Shown here piece after piece: positions 22,756 to 34,800 of a stretch of 64,000 nt of DNA. Under the pieces are notes generated by a model. The model did not search any database. It was not told the origin of the DNA and saw nothing but the letters and a program-made list of their open reading frames with translations. A program made the position numbers and the translations under genes. This DNA comes from Solea solea (taxonomy: Eukaryota > Chordata > Actinopteri > Pleuronectiformes > Soleidae): the NCBI RefSeq assembly GCF_958295425.1, contig NC_081152.1, positions 23,506,015 to 23,570,014 of the forward strand. Direction: 5' to 3'. Within the stretch, counting starts at the first letter, position 1; each line of letters starts with the position of its first letter.

Positions 22756-23590
22756 CTAATCTGACCTCGGGGCCTGTCTATATTTGGCCCCAAAGGAGAT
22801 GGCTTCCTCGGGAGAAGAAAATCTCTTCCTAGCCCCGCTCTCCAGAGTAATCTGCAAGCGGGCCGGGAAGAGAAGCGCTGGTCGAAGAGCGAGGTTGTAA
22901 AGATCAGCCATCACTGTCCGATATTTAGCTCGTTCCCCGGCGACTTCTGGTGTGTAATCCTCAAAGATCTGAATTTGTGACCCTCGGTACTGAAGTTTCC
23001 CACGACTCTTACGAGCCTCCCGAATAATCAGCTCCTTAATCTGATATCGGCCTGGGCCGTGAACCAGGTTGCGGTTTAGCGGTGCGTGCTCTATGCTCTC
23101 GGTCCAGTTCAGGAGGAGACTGAAGAATTTGGTCGCAAGAGTACTTCAGACAGGAGATCGGCAAAAAAGCTGGTGGGCCTGGGCCCCTTCGATTAACTCC
23201 GGGAGTCCGATTATCCTGATATTATTTCTACGGCTGCGGCTCTCGAGATCGATAGTCTTCGTTGTTAGCTTAGCGTTGCTTTCTGCCAAAGCCACATACC
23301 TCTCCTCCAGTGCTTGAATTCGTTGGGCGTGCAGCTCAGCGTGAGATTCCAATGAGTCCATTCGCTGACCATGTTCCGTTATCGTTGTCTGCATCTTGTC
23401 GTGTCTCAGTTCCAAAGCAGCGAATGTTGTCTTGAAGTCGGCTGCGATGCTAGCTCTGTGGACTTCTAGCATAGTAGCTATGCTAGCTAGCGCTGTTCTG
23501 TCGCCCGCAGAAGAGGCGTCCGCTTCAGCCTTTTTAGACGCTTTTGTCGCTTTAGACGTGCCTCTAGAGTATTCAATGTTCCAATGTTAG
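22756..23590 (-). pseudogene. Inner L1 ORF1 (RNA-binding protein)
   Basis: The frame shows an Ala/Lys-rich start, a coiled coil (about 23470-23260) and the RRM entry motif RSRRNNIRIIGLPE (about 23240-23200). A frame change near 23150 follows, then a C-terminal domain ending at a TAG at 22756. L1 ORF1 proteins trimerise through the coiled coil and package the LINE RNA. No in-frame ATG precedes the N-terminal part, because a TAA lies just upstream of about 23590. The original start is probably mutated. Confidence 0.75.
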
Positions 23591-23715
23591 GCCTATGGAC
23601 GTCAGTTGGATGGGGTCTTGAGAAAAAAGTAAGTTTTCAAAGTTATCACTGCGGGAGCTTGAGACAGCGTTGCTTTCACATGCTTACCCAAACCGGAAGT
23701 CCAGCGAATGGTTTG

Positions 23716-26518
23716 TAAGCCAAGAGGTCCATTCCTTGAATCTATAGTCGTGTCGACTAGGTATGAATTGTGGGTCATATGCAAACCACTTTAAGATTTC
23801 AAATGTCTTTTTTAAATTGGACTGTTTCAATAAATCACTTAAAATCTGCAATGAATTTGTGATCCATGGATTATCGTGATCTGTAAGGTGTTTGTGTAGT
23901 AATGGATCGCCAATCAACGCCATGAATAGAAATCCTCTCCTCTCGCCATTGTTTGTTCAATATTAATAGTCCTTTAGAATAGGAAGAGCCAGTCCTCCTT
24001 TTTCTTTCGATAGCTGAAGTGTTCTATAACGTATCCTGGGTTTTTTCCCCGCCCATATATATCTAGAAATAAACTTATCCCATTCTTGGAATTGTTTTTC
24101 TGATGCTTCTAAGGGTAATGCCTGAAAAATGTATAAAAGCCTTGGCAGGATGTTCATCTTGATGGATTCAATACGTGAGCTGAGACTCAGATATGGGATC
24201 AAGCTCCATCTATGAATATCTTCCTTAATTTCCTTATTAAGATGTTTATAATTGATTTCTGCAATCTTTGTCAAATCTTTAGGGATATTAATTCCCAGAT
24301 ATTTTATAGATCTTTCATCCCAGTTAAGATGATATTCCTGACGGAGATCAATAGGAGGGTTGTAGTCAAAACTAAGAACCTGTGGTTTTTGAACATTTAG
24401 TTTATAACCCGAGAAAGAGCCATACTCATCTAAACATGTCATTAGAGCTGGTAAAGAACGTGATGGATTACTAAAATATATTTATGCATCATCTGCAAAT
24501 AACAGCAATTTCTGAACATCTACCATGGTTTTCCCCGTAATTGCTTCATTTTGTCTTATTCCCTGAGCCAGAGGCTCAATAAAAATAGCAAAGAGAAGAG
24601 GACTCAATGGACATCCTTGTCTCGTTGACCGTTCTAATATAAATGATTTGGAAAGTTCTCCATTAATCTTCAATCTTGCTGATGGGCTTTTGTATAGTGT
24701 TTCTATTGTTCGTATTATTGTCTCATTGAAGCCAAATTTTCCCATAACTTTAAATAGGAAGGTCCACCTTACAGAATCAAAGGCTTTTTCTGCATCTAAA
24801 CTCACTATCATGGCCCTGAGATTGTTTTGGGGAAATGTCTGATAATCTGTAATGTGCGTCTTATATTGTCTTGGGTTTGTCTATTTATCATGAACCCTGT
24901 CTGATCCAAATGTATGATCTGCGGTAGAATCTTGTCAAATCTTTTAGCAAGAATAGAAGTAAACAATTTGTAGTCTAAGTTCAGTACACTAATTGGCCGG
25001 TAATTAGTGCATTCAGATGTATCCTTTCCTGGTTTTGGAATAACCGATATTATCGCTTCCTTCCATGAAGTTGGAGTCTCTCTTGTCTGCAAAACCCAAT
25101 TAAATGCCTTCACTAAAATAGGTGTCAAAACATCTCTTAGGGTTTTGTACCATTGTGCTGTGTACCCATCAGGGCCCGGAGATTTATTTGTTTTCAGTCT
25201 TTTTATGGCTGCTTTGACTTCTTCCGTCGTTATTGCAGAAATTAATGTATTATTTGAGTGTCAGAGTGGACTGGCAGATTCACTGATTTCAAAAAATCAT
25301 TCATCTTGCTGTCATTATCTACCTGTGGTTGGGTGTATAATTTTTCACAAACATTTTTAAAACAACTTTTAATATCATCAATGTCCTGATTTAATTGTTT
25401 AGTCACAGGGTTCCTTATGGAATAAATGGTATTATCTGCATGTTGTTTTCGCAGTTTAAAAGCGAGGAGTCGAGCATGTTTACTGCCCCCTTCATAATAA
25501 TTTTGTTTGGTGTATATTAATTTTCTTCTATTTCATTCTTTTTCATTTTCATCTCTATTTTTATATTTGGATTTAATGAATTTTTATGCTGTTCGTTTTG
25601 GAGTTTATCCAGTCTTTCCTTCCTGCGTTTCTTAAAGAGGGATGCCATAGCGATTAGTTTGCCTCTCATTACAACTTTGCATGCGTCCCAGAGTACAGTT
25701 GGTGACACTTCCCCATTATCATTGATTTTTAGATACTCCTCTATGTTGTTCGTTAAGTGCACAGCCGTGTCTTTATTTAGGATACTGGAATTCAGTTTCC
25801 AGAATGTTCCTTTGAGTCTAGTTCTTATGTTTACTGACATATAAACTGGGCAGTGGTCTGATACATCCTATGTGACATTTTTCAACCCAGTGTTTGTCCT
25901 TCTTAAACATCAAGAAATAATCTATTCTTGAGTATGACAAGTGCGGGGAGGAGAAATAAGTATAATCCTTAGTTGTTAAGTTATTTTCTCTCCATACATC
26001 AACTATGTCTAATTCTGCCATCAAAGTGCATGTTTTTTTAACAATATGCTTGGATTGGTGGATTCTTGTGCATAGCTGGGTTTAAGGTTAGATTGAAGTC
26101 ACCTACACAAATCGTTATCCCCTCTGATTCCATTATCATTTTGTCAAATATTTGTTGGTAAAATTCCCATCCTGACCCTGGTGGTGCGTATACATTAAAC
26201 AGAGTTATTAAAACACCATTAATCTTGCCTTTGATTAGAATAAATGTGCCTTCCTTGTTTGTTATTTGTGTTAAATGTTCATAAACAACATTCCTTGAGA
26301 TCAAAATGGCCACTCCTCTGTTGTGTCTTAATCCGTTTGAGGATGAGAATATATGCTTGAAACCTTTTCTTTTAAGATTATTATGTTCTATTATTGTGAG
26401 ATGTGTCTCCTGTAGGAAAACTATATCTATATTCTTCTCTCTGTAGTTTAGTTAAGATTTTGTTCCTCTTAGTCGGATTAAGAATCCCATTAACGTTCAG
26501 GGTAATCAATTTCACCAT
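23716..26518 (-). pseudogene. Outer L1 ORF2, endonuclease and reverse transcriptase part
   Basis: It starts at an ATG at 26518 with an endonuclease (LNVNGI, VFLQETH, VGDFNLTLNP, with frame breaks near 26035 and 25820). A linker follows, then the reverse transcriptase from about 25200 ([44 protein letters not shown]). The catalytic FADD is intact at about 24486-24497, but a TAA stands two codons later. The frame resumes at 24442 and runs to the inner LINE junction. It would cut the target DNA and copy the LINE RNA there. Confidence 0.87.
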
Positions 26519-27182
26519 TCGTCTGATGGAGTAAAGTAACTCAAAACCTCCCTGTGCACTGTACTTCTTACATTCAACATTTCAGATATATTTAGGTCTT
26601 CAGAACAGAAACAAGAGGGACAGAACAGTTCCCTAACAAAAATACTAACAAGAACAGACTCTTCCGTAAATAGGGAAAACATCATTCCCTCTAAGTCCCT
26701 GTTGGTGGGTAGGGGGTTATTCCTTTCCCCCCTAGGGGCGGAGTGATCTCTTCCATTCCTCCTAGACATGTCCAACATTAGTCTAAAAGTAATCCAGCCA
26801 GTCGGCAGCAGTATTCTATTGGTTTAGTATTGAGCAAACAATTTTGCAAGGCTACAGAAGACTATACATTATAGGATCCTGTAAGGAGGAGACAAAAACC
26901 CCAAAAAAAACCTGCATACCCTGCATCCTGAAACTGAGTGTAATAAAATGAATATAGTAAATAAATAAAAATGTAGTAAATAAATAAATAAATGGAACAT
27001 TACTTTGTCCTTTAAATTAAAATTTAAAATAAAATTTTCTCTATCCTGAGCAATGTCCCTGTGTGTCTTTCACATCTCCTCGGATTCAGCCTTGCATGCA
27101 CACTTATCTGTTTCTTCAGCGCTGCGCTTCTCTCCTGAACTCCTGTAGCTTTTCCCTCACACGTGTTGCCGTTTGGTTTCCG

Positions 27183-28100
27183 TCATCTCTGGAAGCTACA
27201 CGTTGCCATGGGAACGCCTTCCGTATACATTCCTCCATGTTCATGGTCGATGAGACCCTCGGAATTTCCACTCCCGCTATCCCAGTAGATGCGGATTCTT
27301 GTGAGGGGGGTCTGGAATCGTATTCCTTTTTCTTTTAAAGCCTTCTTAATTTCTTTATAGGCACGACGCTTCACCATTACTTCGTTCAAGTAATCGTGGT
27401 CAAAAAAGATCTGCTTACCATCCACACACACCTTCTTTTTCCAAGCTGACTTTAGCACCATCTCTTTGATTTCAAATCGAAGAAAGTTCACGATAACAGA
27501 TCTGGGTGGTGCGTTCGGGTTAGGCTTCGCCACTGGTGCTCTGTGCGCTCTCTGGATCTCTAAGTTGACACAGTCCGACAGGTTGAGTTCAGTGACCAGC
27601 ATATTGTTAACAAATTCCACCATTGAAGTGCCTTCTGTATTTTCTGGTAACCCGTAGAGTCGCATGTTGTTCCTCTTGGATCTATTCTCCAAGTCAAACA
27701 GGTTTTCCTGCATCTTGCTGTGTTGATTTAGAAGCAACAAGAGGGCATCTTTAGCTACCAGGCCGCTAGCTTCCAGTTCAGCTATGCGCACTTCAGCTCC
27801 GCTGATAGCCTCACCTTGGGCTTGTAAAGCAGAGGCGGTTTCCGCTAGCTTCTGGCTAATATCCTGTTTGAATGTAGTTAATTCGTCTCTTACGTCTTTT
27901 CTGAGGTCGGCTTGAAAATCTTTAAATGCTTTTGCATATCGCTCTTGAATTCCCGCAGGTCTTTGGTAACAGACGCTAAGTCTTGAAGTATGTCACCAAC
28001 TTGAGTTCTCTCCGCTAGCATCACCTTGTCGCCGATTTCTTCCGCCTCGGAACCCCCGGAGTCGTTTTGTATCGCCGGTTGTGTTATATTCCCTGCTTTC
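27183..28100 (-). pseudogene. Outer L1 ORF1 (RNA-binding protein)
   Basis: A clean frame at 27791-27183 encodes the end of a coiled coil, the RRM motif NRSKRNNMRLYGLPE and a C-terminal domain ending in the conserved QTPLTRIRIYW pattern. An N-terminal part upstream (to about 28100) is in another frame. The TGA at 27183-27185 may be premature, because similar coding continues beyond it. Confidence 0.8.
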
Positions 28101-28261
28101 CGCGCCCTTTTGTCCTCTATTTGTCTTCGCCCCTGAAGACAGCCCCTGAAGCAACAATACCTCGAGTATTATTCAGTTTTCCCGCCGACTGGTGTGGAGC
28201 TACTGTCTACTGCTGCATTCCACCATACCACCTCAACCGGAAGTCCAGAAAACATAATTTC

Positions 28262-28826
28262 TAATGGCGTCTCGGAAGGAACGAGAGAGTCTGTGTGATT
28301 TAAATGAGACAAACACAGGCTCATTTAGTGATTCAAGAGCAGAAAATGTATCTACCCTCGATCGTGGAATCACCAGTTGTTAATATTTCCAGAGAATCAC
28401 CTTCAGCTGGACACTTTTCACCCTGGTGTCTGTTCATGCAGCAACATTTATTTAGTTTGGAGCTTTTGTTATAGAGTTTCTTGTATAAGGTTTTAGTTCT
28501 TTGTGTCGGGTTCTCACTTATATTCCTCTTCTTTTTTTTTTGGAGTTCTTCCCTGTCCTGTCCTCCCTCCTCTGATTGTTGGCTCCGCCCTGACACTGAA
28601 TGCTCTCATACACACATATGAAACGCTCTCATACACACATATGAATCGCTCTCACACACACATATGAAACGCTCTTATACACACATATGAAACGCTCTCA
28701 CATACACTATTGAAACACTCTCATACACATTACTGAGATTTCAGTGTAAACGGAAGGCGTTTCAGTGAAAACGGAAGGCATTTCAGTGTAAATGGAAGGC
28801 GGCTCGGAAGAGGAAGTGTAGCGTCT
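28262..28826. repeat. Intergenic with two short minisatellites
   Basis: A 23-bp repeat (gctctcatacacacatatgaaac type, about six copies) spans 28601-28735. A 21-bp repeat (tttcagtgtaaacggaaggcg type, three copies) spans 28739-28801, directly upstream of the exon at 28827. The first 340 bp after the L1 target duplication holds no recognisable gene. Confidence 0.75.
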
Positions 28827-31800
28827 TTGGAGCGCAGATGTCGTGTTGTAACAGAAGCTGCCGCTTTACTAAATAACATTTTGGCGTCGGCAGAGACCAT
28901 TCGAACATTGTCTAATGCAACAACAAGCGGGCAACAGTCGCACGTTGCCTCAGGTGCCGACACGGTTGAGAGTCGACTTACAACACTATTCCCATCTCGC
29001 GGCCGCAGCGGCCAGCCACAGCCAGCTGCGTGCCCGGTCCGGACCTCCGTGCCACGGTATCAGGCTCAGCAGAGCTTCGGCATATGGACATCGGGCACAA
29101 GGAGAAGAAGGTGAGATGGATATTTACCCCGTATTGCCATTCTAGCTAGAATATTTTGGGGGGTTTTCTGACCGATAACCGAAGCTCGTTAACCGATTGT
29201 TAACCGTTTCTGATGAGATGCAAATACTGTATTATATGTCTTTGGACAGTTTTTTCTTTTCTCGGCGCCCTTCTTACAGGTGAAGCATGCGCAAATGTCC
29301 CGTCAAGATGTATAGGTCTCAGAGAGCAGGAAATTGTGGTTTTATAGGAGTTCTTTTAAAATCTCTGCAGACATTAGAGGAAATGTATAACATAGGTGTA
29401 ACCCAGGTGAAAAACCCATTATTATTATTATTATTATTATTATTATCCCCCATTCGTGAAACGTAAGATGATGCCGTGCGTCATTACGTCGCGCCGCTAC
29501 ATCACCACATTGCGCCGCTACGTCATCACGTCACGCCGTAACATAACTCCGTTGGGGCTCGCTGCCAGCAGCAGCGAGAGGAGCACGCCGAGGAAATGTT
29601 TGCTGCAGATATGTTGTAGTACGCCGCCTAATATCGCATCAAACCACTCTGAAACTAAATGCAATAAAGTAACATAATGTTCAAACATAGGAGCCGACTA
29701 CCGGAGCCGCTGATCACCCGATTCGGAGTATTAGGCCGATTAAATCACGGAATTGGTGAGTGGAGCTAACGCTAATCATATGATGTTAGCTTAGTGTTGA
29801 GCTGACTCTCAGGATGGGTCTGAAAGAACTATACTTCCCAGAGTTCACCAGCAGCAGCAAACTGACTACTTGTCACCTGATCAGTCATTGTCACTGATTT
29901 GGAGCACCTGTGAAGACACTGAGGGACTCAGTCATTCAGTCAAACAAACTTCAGAGAGAAGACCTCAAGTTCACTCATAGGTTCAGTCCAAAGACGCCAA
30001 TGGTCGGTGAAACATTTTATTTACTTTCATGGTGTTTGAAATGCTGCTTCAAATGTTTAAGTTTATGTTTTAATGTGTAGATTGCCTGAAAAATACATTG
30101 CAGCATTGATTTACATTAAATGGATTTGTGCTGAAACAATATTTCATTTTGAGTTAGGAAAATTAAAGGTATAAAGATACAAAAGGATAGTAAAAAGTTA
30201 AATGTTAAAACTTAATTAAAAAATTTGGAAAATGGATGAAATTAGATTTTCTTTATTCTATTTAAAAGGCTTAAGTGTTTAATCCATTTAAAATGTTTAA
30301 TTAATGTTTAAATTCATTTAAAATGCATTAAAAAATGTTTAATTAAAATGTTTAATTAAAATTGTAACTTTTGTTTCTGTCTTTCAAGGTTTACAACCTA
30401 ATTTACTGACCAGACCAATCAACTGACAAAGCCAAAAGGAAAATAAAAATGATTGAGTCAAAAATTAGAGTTGTCCTTGTGTATTTTGGATGTTGAACAA
30501 GAGGAGGACTTGACAGTTGTAAACCACGCAGAGCTGCCTGGCCCTGAGGATAAACGGCTTCAGATCCAGTAATAAGCTGTTGACACAGAAGAAGTCAAGA
30601 TGGCCGAAGAGATCCTGGGGAAGTCTGTCCAGCAGCTCAAAAAGAAGAGGACCATTGCAAAAAGCAGCTTCACAAGACAGGCCAACTTCATTTCAAGAGG
30701 AGCAAGCAGCATGCTTCAAGTGGAGTTAAAGGAGGAATTCACTAAGCTTTCAGACTGCTTCAGAAAGATGCTCGATACCAATGAGGACTACAGGATTGGA
30801 CTAGAGGCTGACATTAAGACTGAGGACAAGGACGCAGGTCTTGATGAACAGCAAGAGGCCGACATTGATAAATCTGTAAAAGAAGGCAAAACAAAGTTGG
30901 AAGAAATAAGAGACATTGTTCAAACAAACCTGTGGTCAAAGTATGGAGGAAGTGAACTTCCTGTGGCAATCCTGGAAGCAGAAAAAGCCAATGACAAAGC
31001 GGCTGATGTACCTGTGGAAAGTGCCAATTTAGAGGGCTATGAAGTGCAACTTGTTCTCTTGGACAAGAGAATAAAGGAAGCCATCTCAGCAATGTCAACA
31101 TGGGAGAGATGGATCCCTGTGGAATTAAAGGATGAATTGGGGGGAAGAGTCAAGGACCTAAGAGCATCCTACTACAGGCTTGAATTAAGGAAAGCTGAAT
31201 TTGCCACTGCACGGACGATCAATGAGCAAGGCACAGGAGTGAAACTACTACCCCAACCAGCAACATCCACACCAATAGTGAGAATCAAGCCAACCACTCT
31301 ACCTATCTCCAATGGAAGCAAGAGAGAATATCACAGATGGAGGAAAGACTGGGAGAGTCTGCAAAAGCAGGGAGAGCCATCCGGATCAATTGAAGTTAAG
31401 AAAATTCAACTTTTGGAAAGTGTGGATGACAAAATCTCAAAGGACCTCAGGCTTTCAACCTACACAAATGCCAATGACATGTTCAGAGTCATGGAAAACA
31501 GATATGGCAACAAGTCAACCATCACTGTGGAAATCCTTGAAGAGCTGGAGAAGATGCCACAAGTGAAGGGGAACCAGCCCAGAAAGGTCATTGATCTCAT
31601 TCAGTCAGTGGAGAAGGCCCTAGCAGATCTCACAGAGTTAGGAAACTCTGGAGCCATAAATAACGCACTGGTAATTAAATACATTGAAAGTAAGTTGCCT
31701 GACTTTATTAAAAGAGACTGGTTGATGTTCACGTTTGAACCCAGAAACAATGTCACATCAGACAACCATTTTGACATGCTCTTGAAGTTCCTGAAAAGTC

Positions 31801-34800
31801 AACAGGAAATACTAGAGAGACTCTAACAGCTCAGAAATGTGGAGAAGATGGAGAAAACAGATCGTTCAGACAAGAAGTATGACAGGAAGATCGCTTCAAC
31901 AAAAACCACAAAGAAAGAAGAGCTTGGTGAGGTATGTGGTATCTGTGGCGATAGTGGGCACAACAACAAAATCTTCTTCTGTAGAAAGCTCAAAAAACTT
32001 AAGCTACCTGAAAAGAAAGCTGTATTGAGAAAGCTGGGGGCATGCAGAAGATGTCTTGGATGCCATTATGAAGAAGGATACTGCAGAGACACTTTCCTAT
32101 GCAGAAATAAAGACTGTAAAAGGGAAGGTGGTGCCCCAGACCACCATTTTTTCCTCTGCCCAAAAGGAGAAGTCAAAAAAGGGGAAGAGAGAAAAAGGTG
32201 GAAAAGACTGCAAAGGTGAAAGCAAGCTAACGGGGAATAAGAGAAGATCTTATCAGAACTTTTCCCAGAAATGGCAGATCGATGCAGAAAGGCTTTCACC
32301 AACACCAACAAAAACACAGTGACACTCGATGCTTCAGGCCAGTCTGAGCTACTGCAGAGAAATGGGATCTCAGAACTTCCTGTCATCATGATGTTGATGC
32401 AAGTCACTGCAAATGCAGGGCAGAAGATTGGGACTTTAATTGATCTTGCCTCAGATACAAACTACATTACCCATAAGGCTGCTGAAAGACTGAGGTTAAG
32501 AAATGAGAAGATAACTTTAGTTGTGCATGGAGTTGGTGGAATGACCATGAAGGTGAACACACAAAGGTATCTCCTCAAAGTCAGAGTCAAGACTCCTAAA
32601 GGGACAAAGAGAGCTCATGAAATGGTCTGCTACGGCTTGGATGAAATCGCCAGAGTGCATCAAGGAATTGAACCTGAGAAGTTGAAAAAATTCTTCCCAG
32701 AAGTCAAACTTAAAGAATTGGAAAGGCCAGAAGAGGTTGAACTTCTCATAAGCCACCGAGAGAGAACACTGGCTCCCCAGAGGGTAAAAATCATCGGAGA
32801 CCTCGTCTTGTGGGAGAGTCCATTAGGGAAGACAGTGGGTGGAGCACATCCCGACTTGTTTGAAGAAGTGGAGGTTGCAGCATATGAGTCCAAAACACAC
32901 TTTGCTCGCTCCCAGCTGCCAAATATCAAGAAATCACAAGTCCAACAACTGACACAGCCCAGCTACAGCAGGAGGATGTTGCTCAGACCAAATGTACAGC
33001 TGCTAGTAACCGTGAGTTCCTTGAGTGGTGGCACTGGGACAGCATCAGAGCTGCATGTGAGCCAAAATGTGGAGGATGCCGATCTGGAAACTGTCCACCA
33101 GGAGGATAAGAAGTGACCCTGGCAGAGGAGAGGGAGCTTGAGATCATTAAAGGAGGCCTCACCTACAAAAAGGGGGATGCTCACACAGCAGCTCCACATT
33201 GGGATGCAAAGTATCCTTGGATGGTAGATCCTGCCTCTCTCCCAAACAACAAAGGTGCCGTCCAGGCTTGTTTCTTAAGGATGGAAAAGCAACTAAGTAG
33301 AGAGCCAGACTGGAAAGTCGCATATGATACCCAGATTAATGAAATGGTTGAACGAGGCGCAGCCTTGAAACTCACCAACAAAATCATGGACAAGTGGAAC
33401 GGACCAGTGTGGTACGTAAGCCACCTGGTGGCGCCAAACCCTCATTCAGTGACGACACCAGTTCGAATTGTATGGAATAGTAGCCAGAAATACAAAGGCC
33501 TGAGTATGAATGATGTTCTTCTGAAGGGACCAGACATTCTCAACACTATCAGAGCTGTCCTGTTGAGATTCAGAGAAGGGATGCATGCATCTCTAGGAGA
33601 CATCAAAAAGATGTACAACTCTGTCTGGCTGGAGGAGCGTGAGACGCATCTTCACAGGTTCCTCTGGAGGGACAGCCCAGATGAAGAGATAAGTGAATAT
33701 GCAATTACCAGAGTCAACATTGGAGACAGACCTGCTGGTTGCATTGCTCAGTTGGCTATGAGGGAAACAGCACGGCTGCCGAACTTTATTCACTTGGAAA
33801 AGAAGTGAATAAAGAAAGAAGAAGATGAGAGTTGGAAAAGATCTTCTCAAAGAGGAGGTGAGAACTGAGACACCTAATCCACTGACAAGGAGGGATCTCT
33901 TAAGCCAAGTAGTTAGACTGTACGACCCAATTGGCTTAGTTACACCTGCCAAGCAGAAGGGAGCAATTCTTGTAAGAAAAGCATTCCAAGAGGGAGAGGG
34001 TGGGAAACTAACTCAGGTCACCTGGGACCAACCTCTCTCAGAAAGCCTCAGAGAAGAAGCCATACAGCTTTTTGAAGAATATGTGCAGCTTGGACAGGTG
34101 AAATTCCACAGGAGCCTCACACCAGCTGGCTGGGAAGGGAAACCTTGGGGCATTACATTTTCTGATGGAAGTGCACAAGACCTATGAAGCTGTGATGTAC
34201 TTAAGATGTAAGACAAGTCAAGGCATTGAAGTTCGATTTGTTGAATGAAAAGCCAAGTTGACACCTCTGGATCAGAAGAGGCTGAACACCCCTTGGGTAA
34301 CATCACCCAAGCAAGCTATGCCGACTGTCAAAGAACATGAAGATGCACTCAAAGACCTCTTTCTCGCAGCTCAAGAAGGTACAGTTTTTCAGACACAACT
34401 CTAAGCAGACTGGCAGTATACAAAGATGTGAACTCTGGACTGCTAGTTTGTGGAGGCAGAATTCAGACGTTCAACGAAGATAAGACAGCAGTGCCAGTTT
34501 TACCATTTGAAGCATGGGTATCAACATTGCTGGCACAAGAATCCCACAAAGCAAACCACGAGGGAGTGGCAGGAACCCTTCTCCGGATGAGGAAGAAAGC
34601 CTGGACAATAATAGGCCGTAGACTTGCCAAGAAAATGGTTGACAGCTGTGTGGTCTGCAGGAAAAACAAGGCAAAACAGTGTCAACAAATCATGGCTGAC
34701 CTGCCTCTAGAGCGAACAGGCCCAGCCGCACCTTTTGAATTCACCACCATGGATCTGTTCGGCCCTTATGAAGTTAAAGATGAGGTCAAAAGGGAGCTAG

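Larger units (their letters stand above)
16727..23702 (-). mobile_element. Inner L1-type LINE inserted in the outer L1
   Basis: It starts (5', minus strand) GGACTTCCGGTTT at 23702 and ends with a poly(T) tail at 16727-16741 on the plus strand. Flanks agcgaatggtatg (16714-16726) and agcgaatggtttg (23703-23715) match at 12 of 13 positions, a target duplication inside the outer ORF2. It shares the GACTTCCGGTT 5' end with the outer element, but its coding sequence is clearly different, so they are different subfamilies. It contains the TTAA-bounded MITE array at 21344-22574. Confidence 0.88.
15683..28245 (-). mobile_element. Outer L1-type LINE, apparently full length
   Basis: A minus-strand LINE bounded by a perfect 17-bp target duplication cagaaaacataatttct (15666-15682 and 28246-28262), with its T-rich 3' tail at the left. 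Its 5' end starts GACTTCCGGTT. Taking out the inner LINE (16727-23702) leaves about 5.6 kb with ORF1 (RNA-binding chaperone) and ORF2 (endonuclease and reverse transcriptase). The perfect duplication supports target-primed reverse transcription. Several stops and frameshifts make it inactive. Confidence 0.9.

Noticed and set aside
28601..28801. Two tandem repeat blocks as possible regulatory arrays
   Set aside because: They are plain 23-bp and 21-bp minisatellites. Nothing beyond nearness to exon 1 suggests a function.
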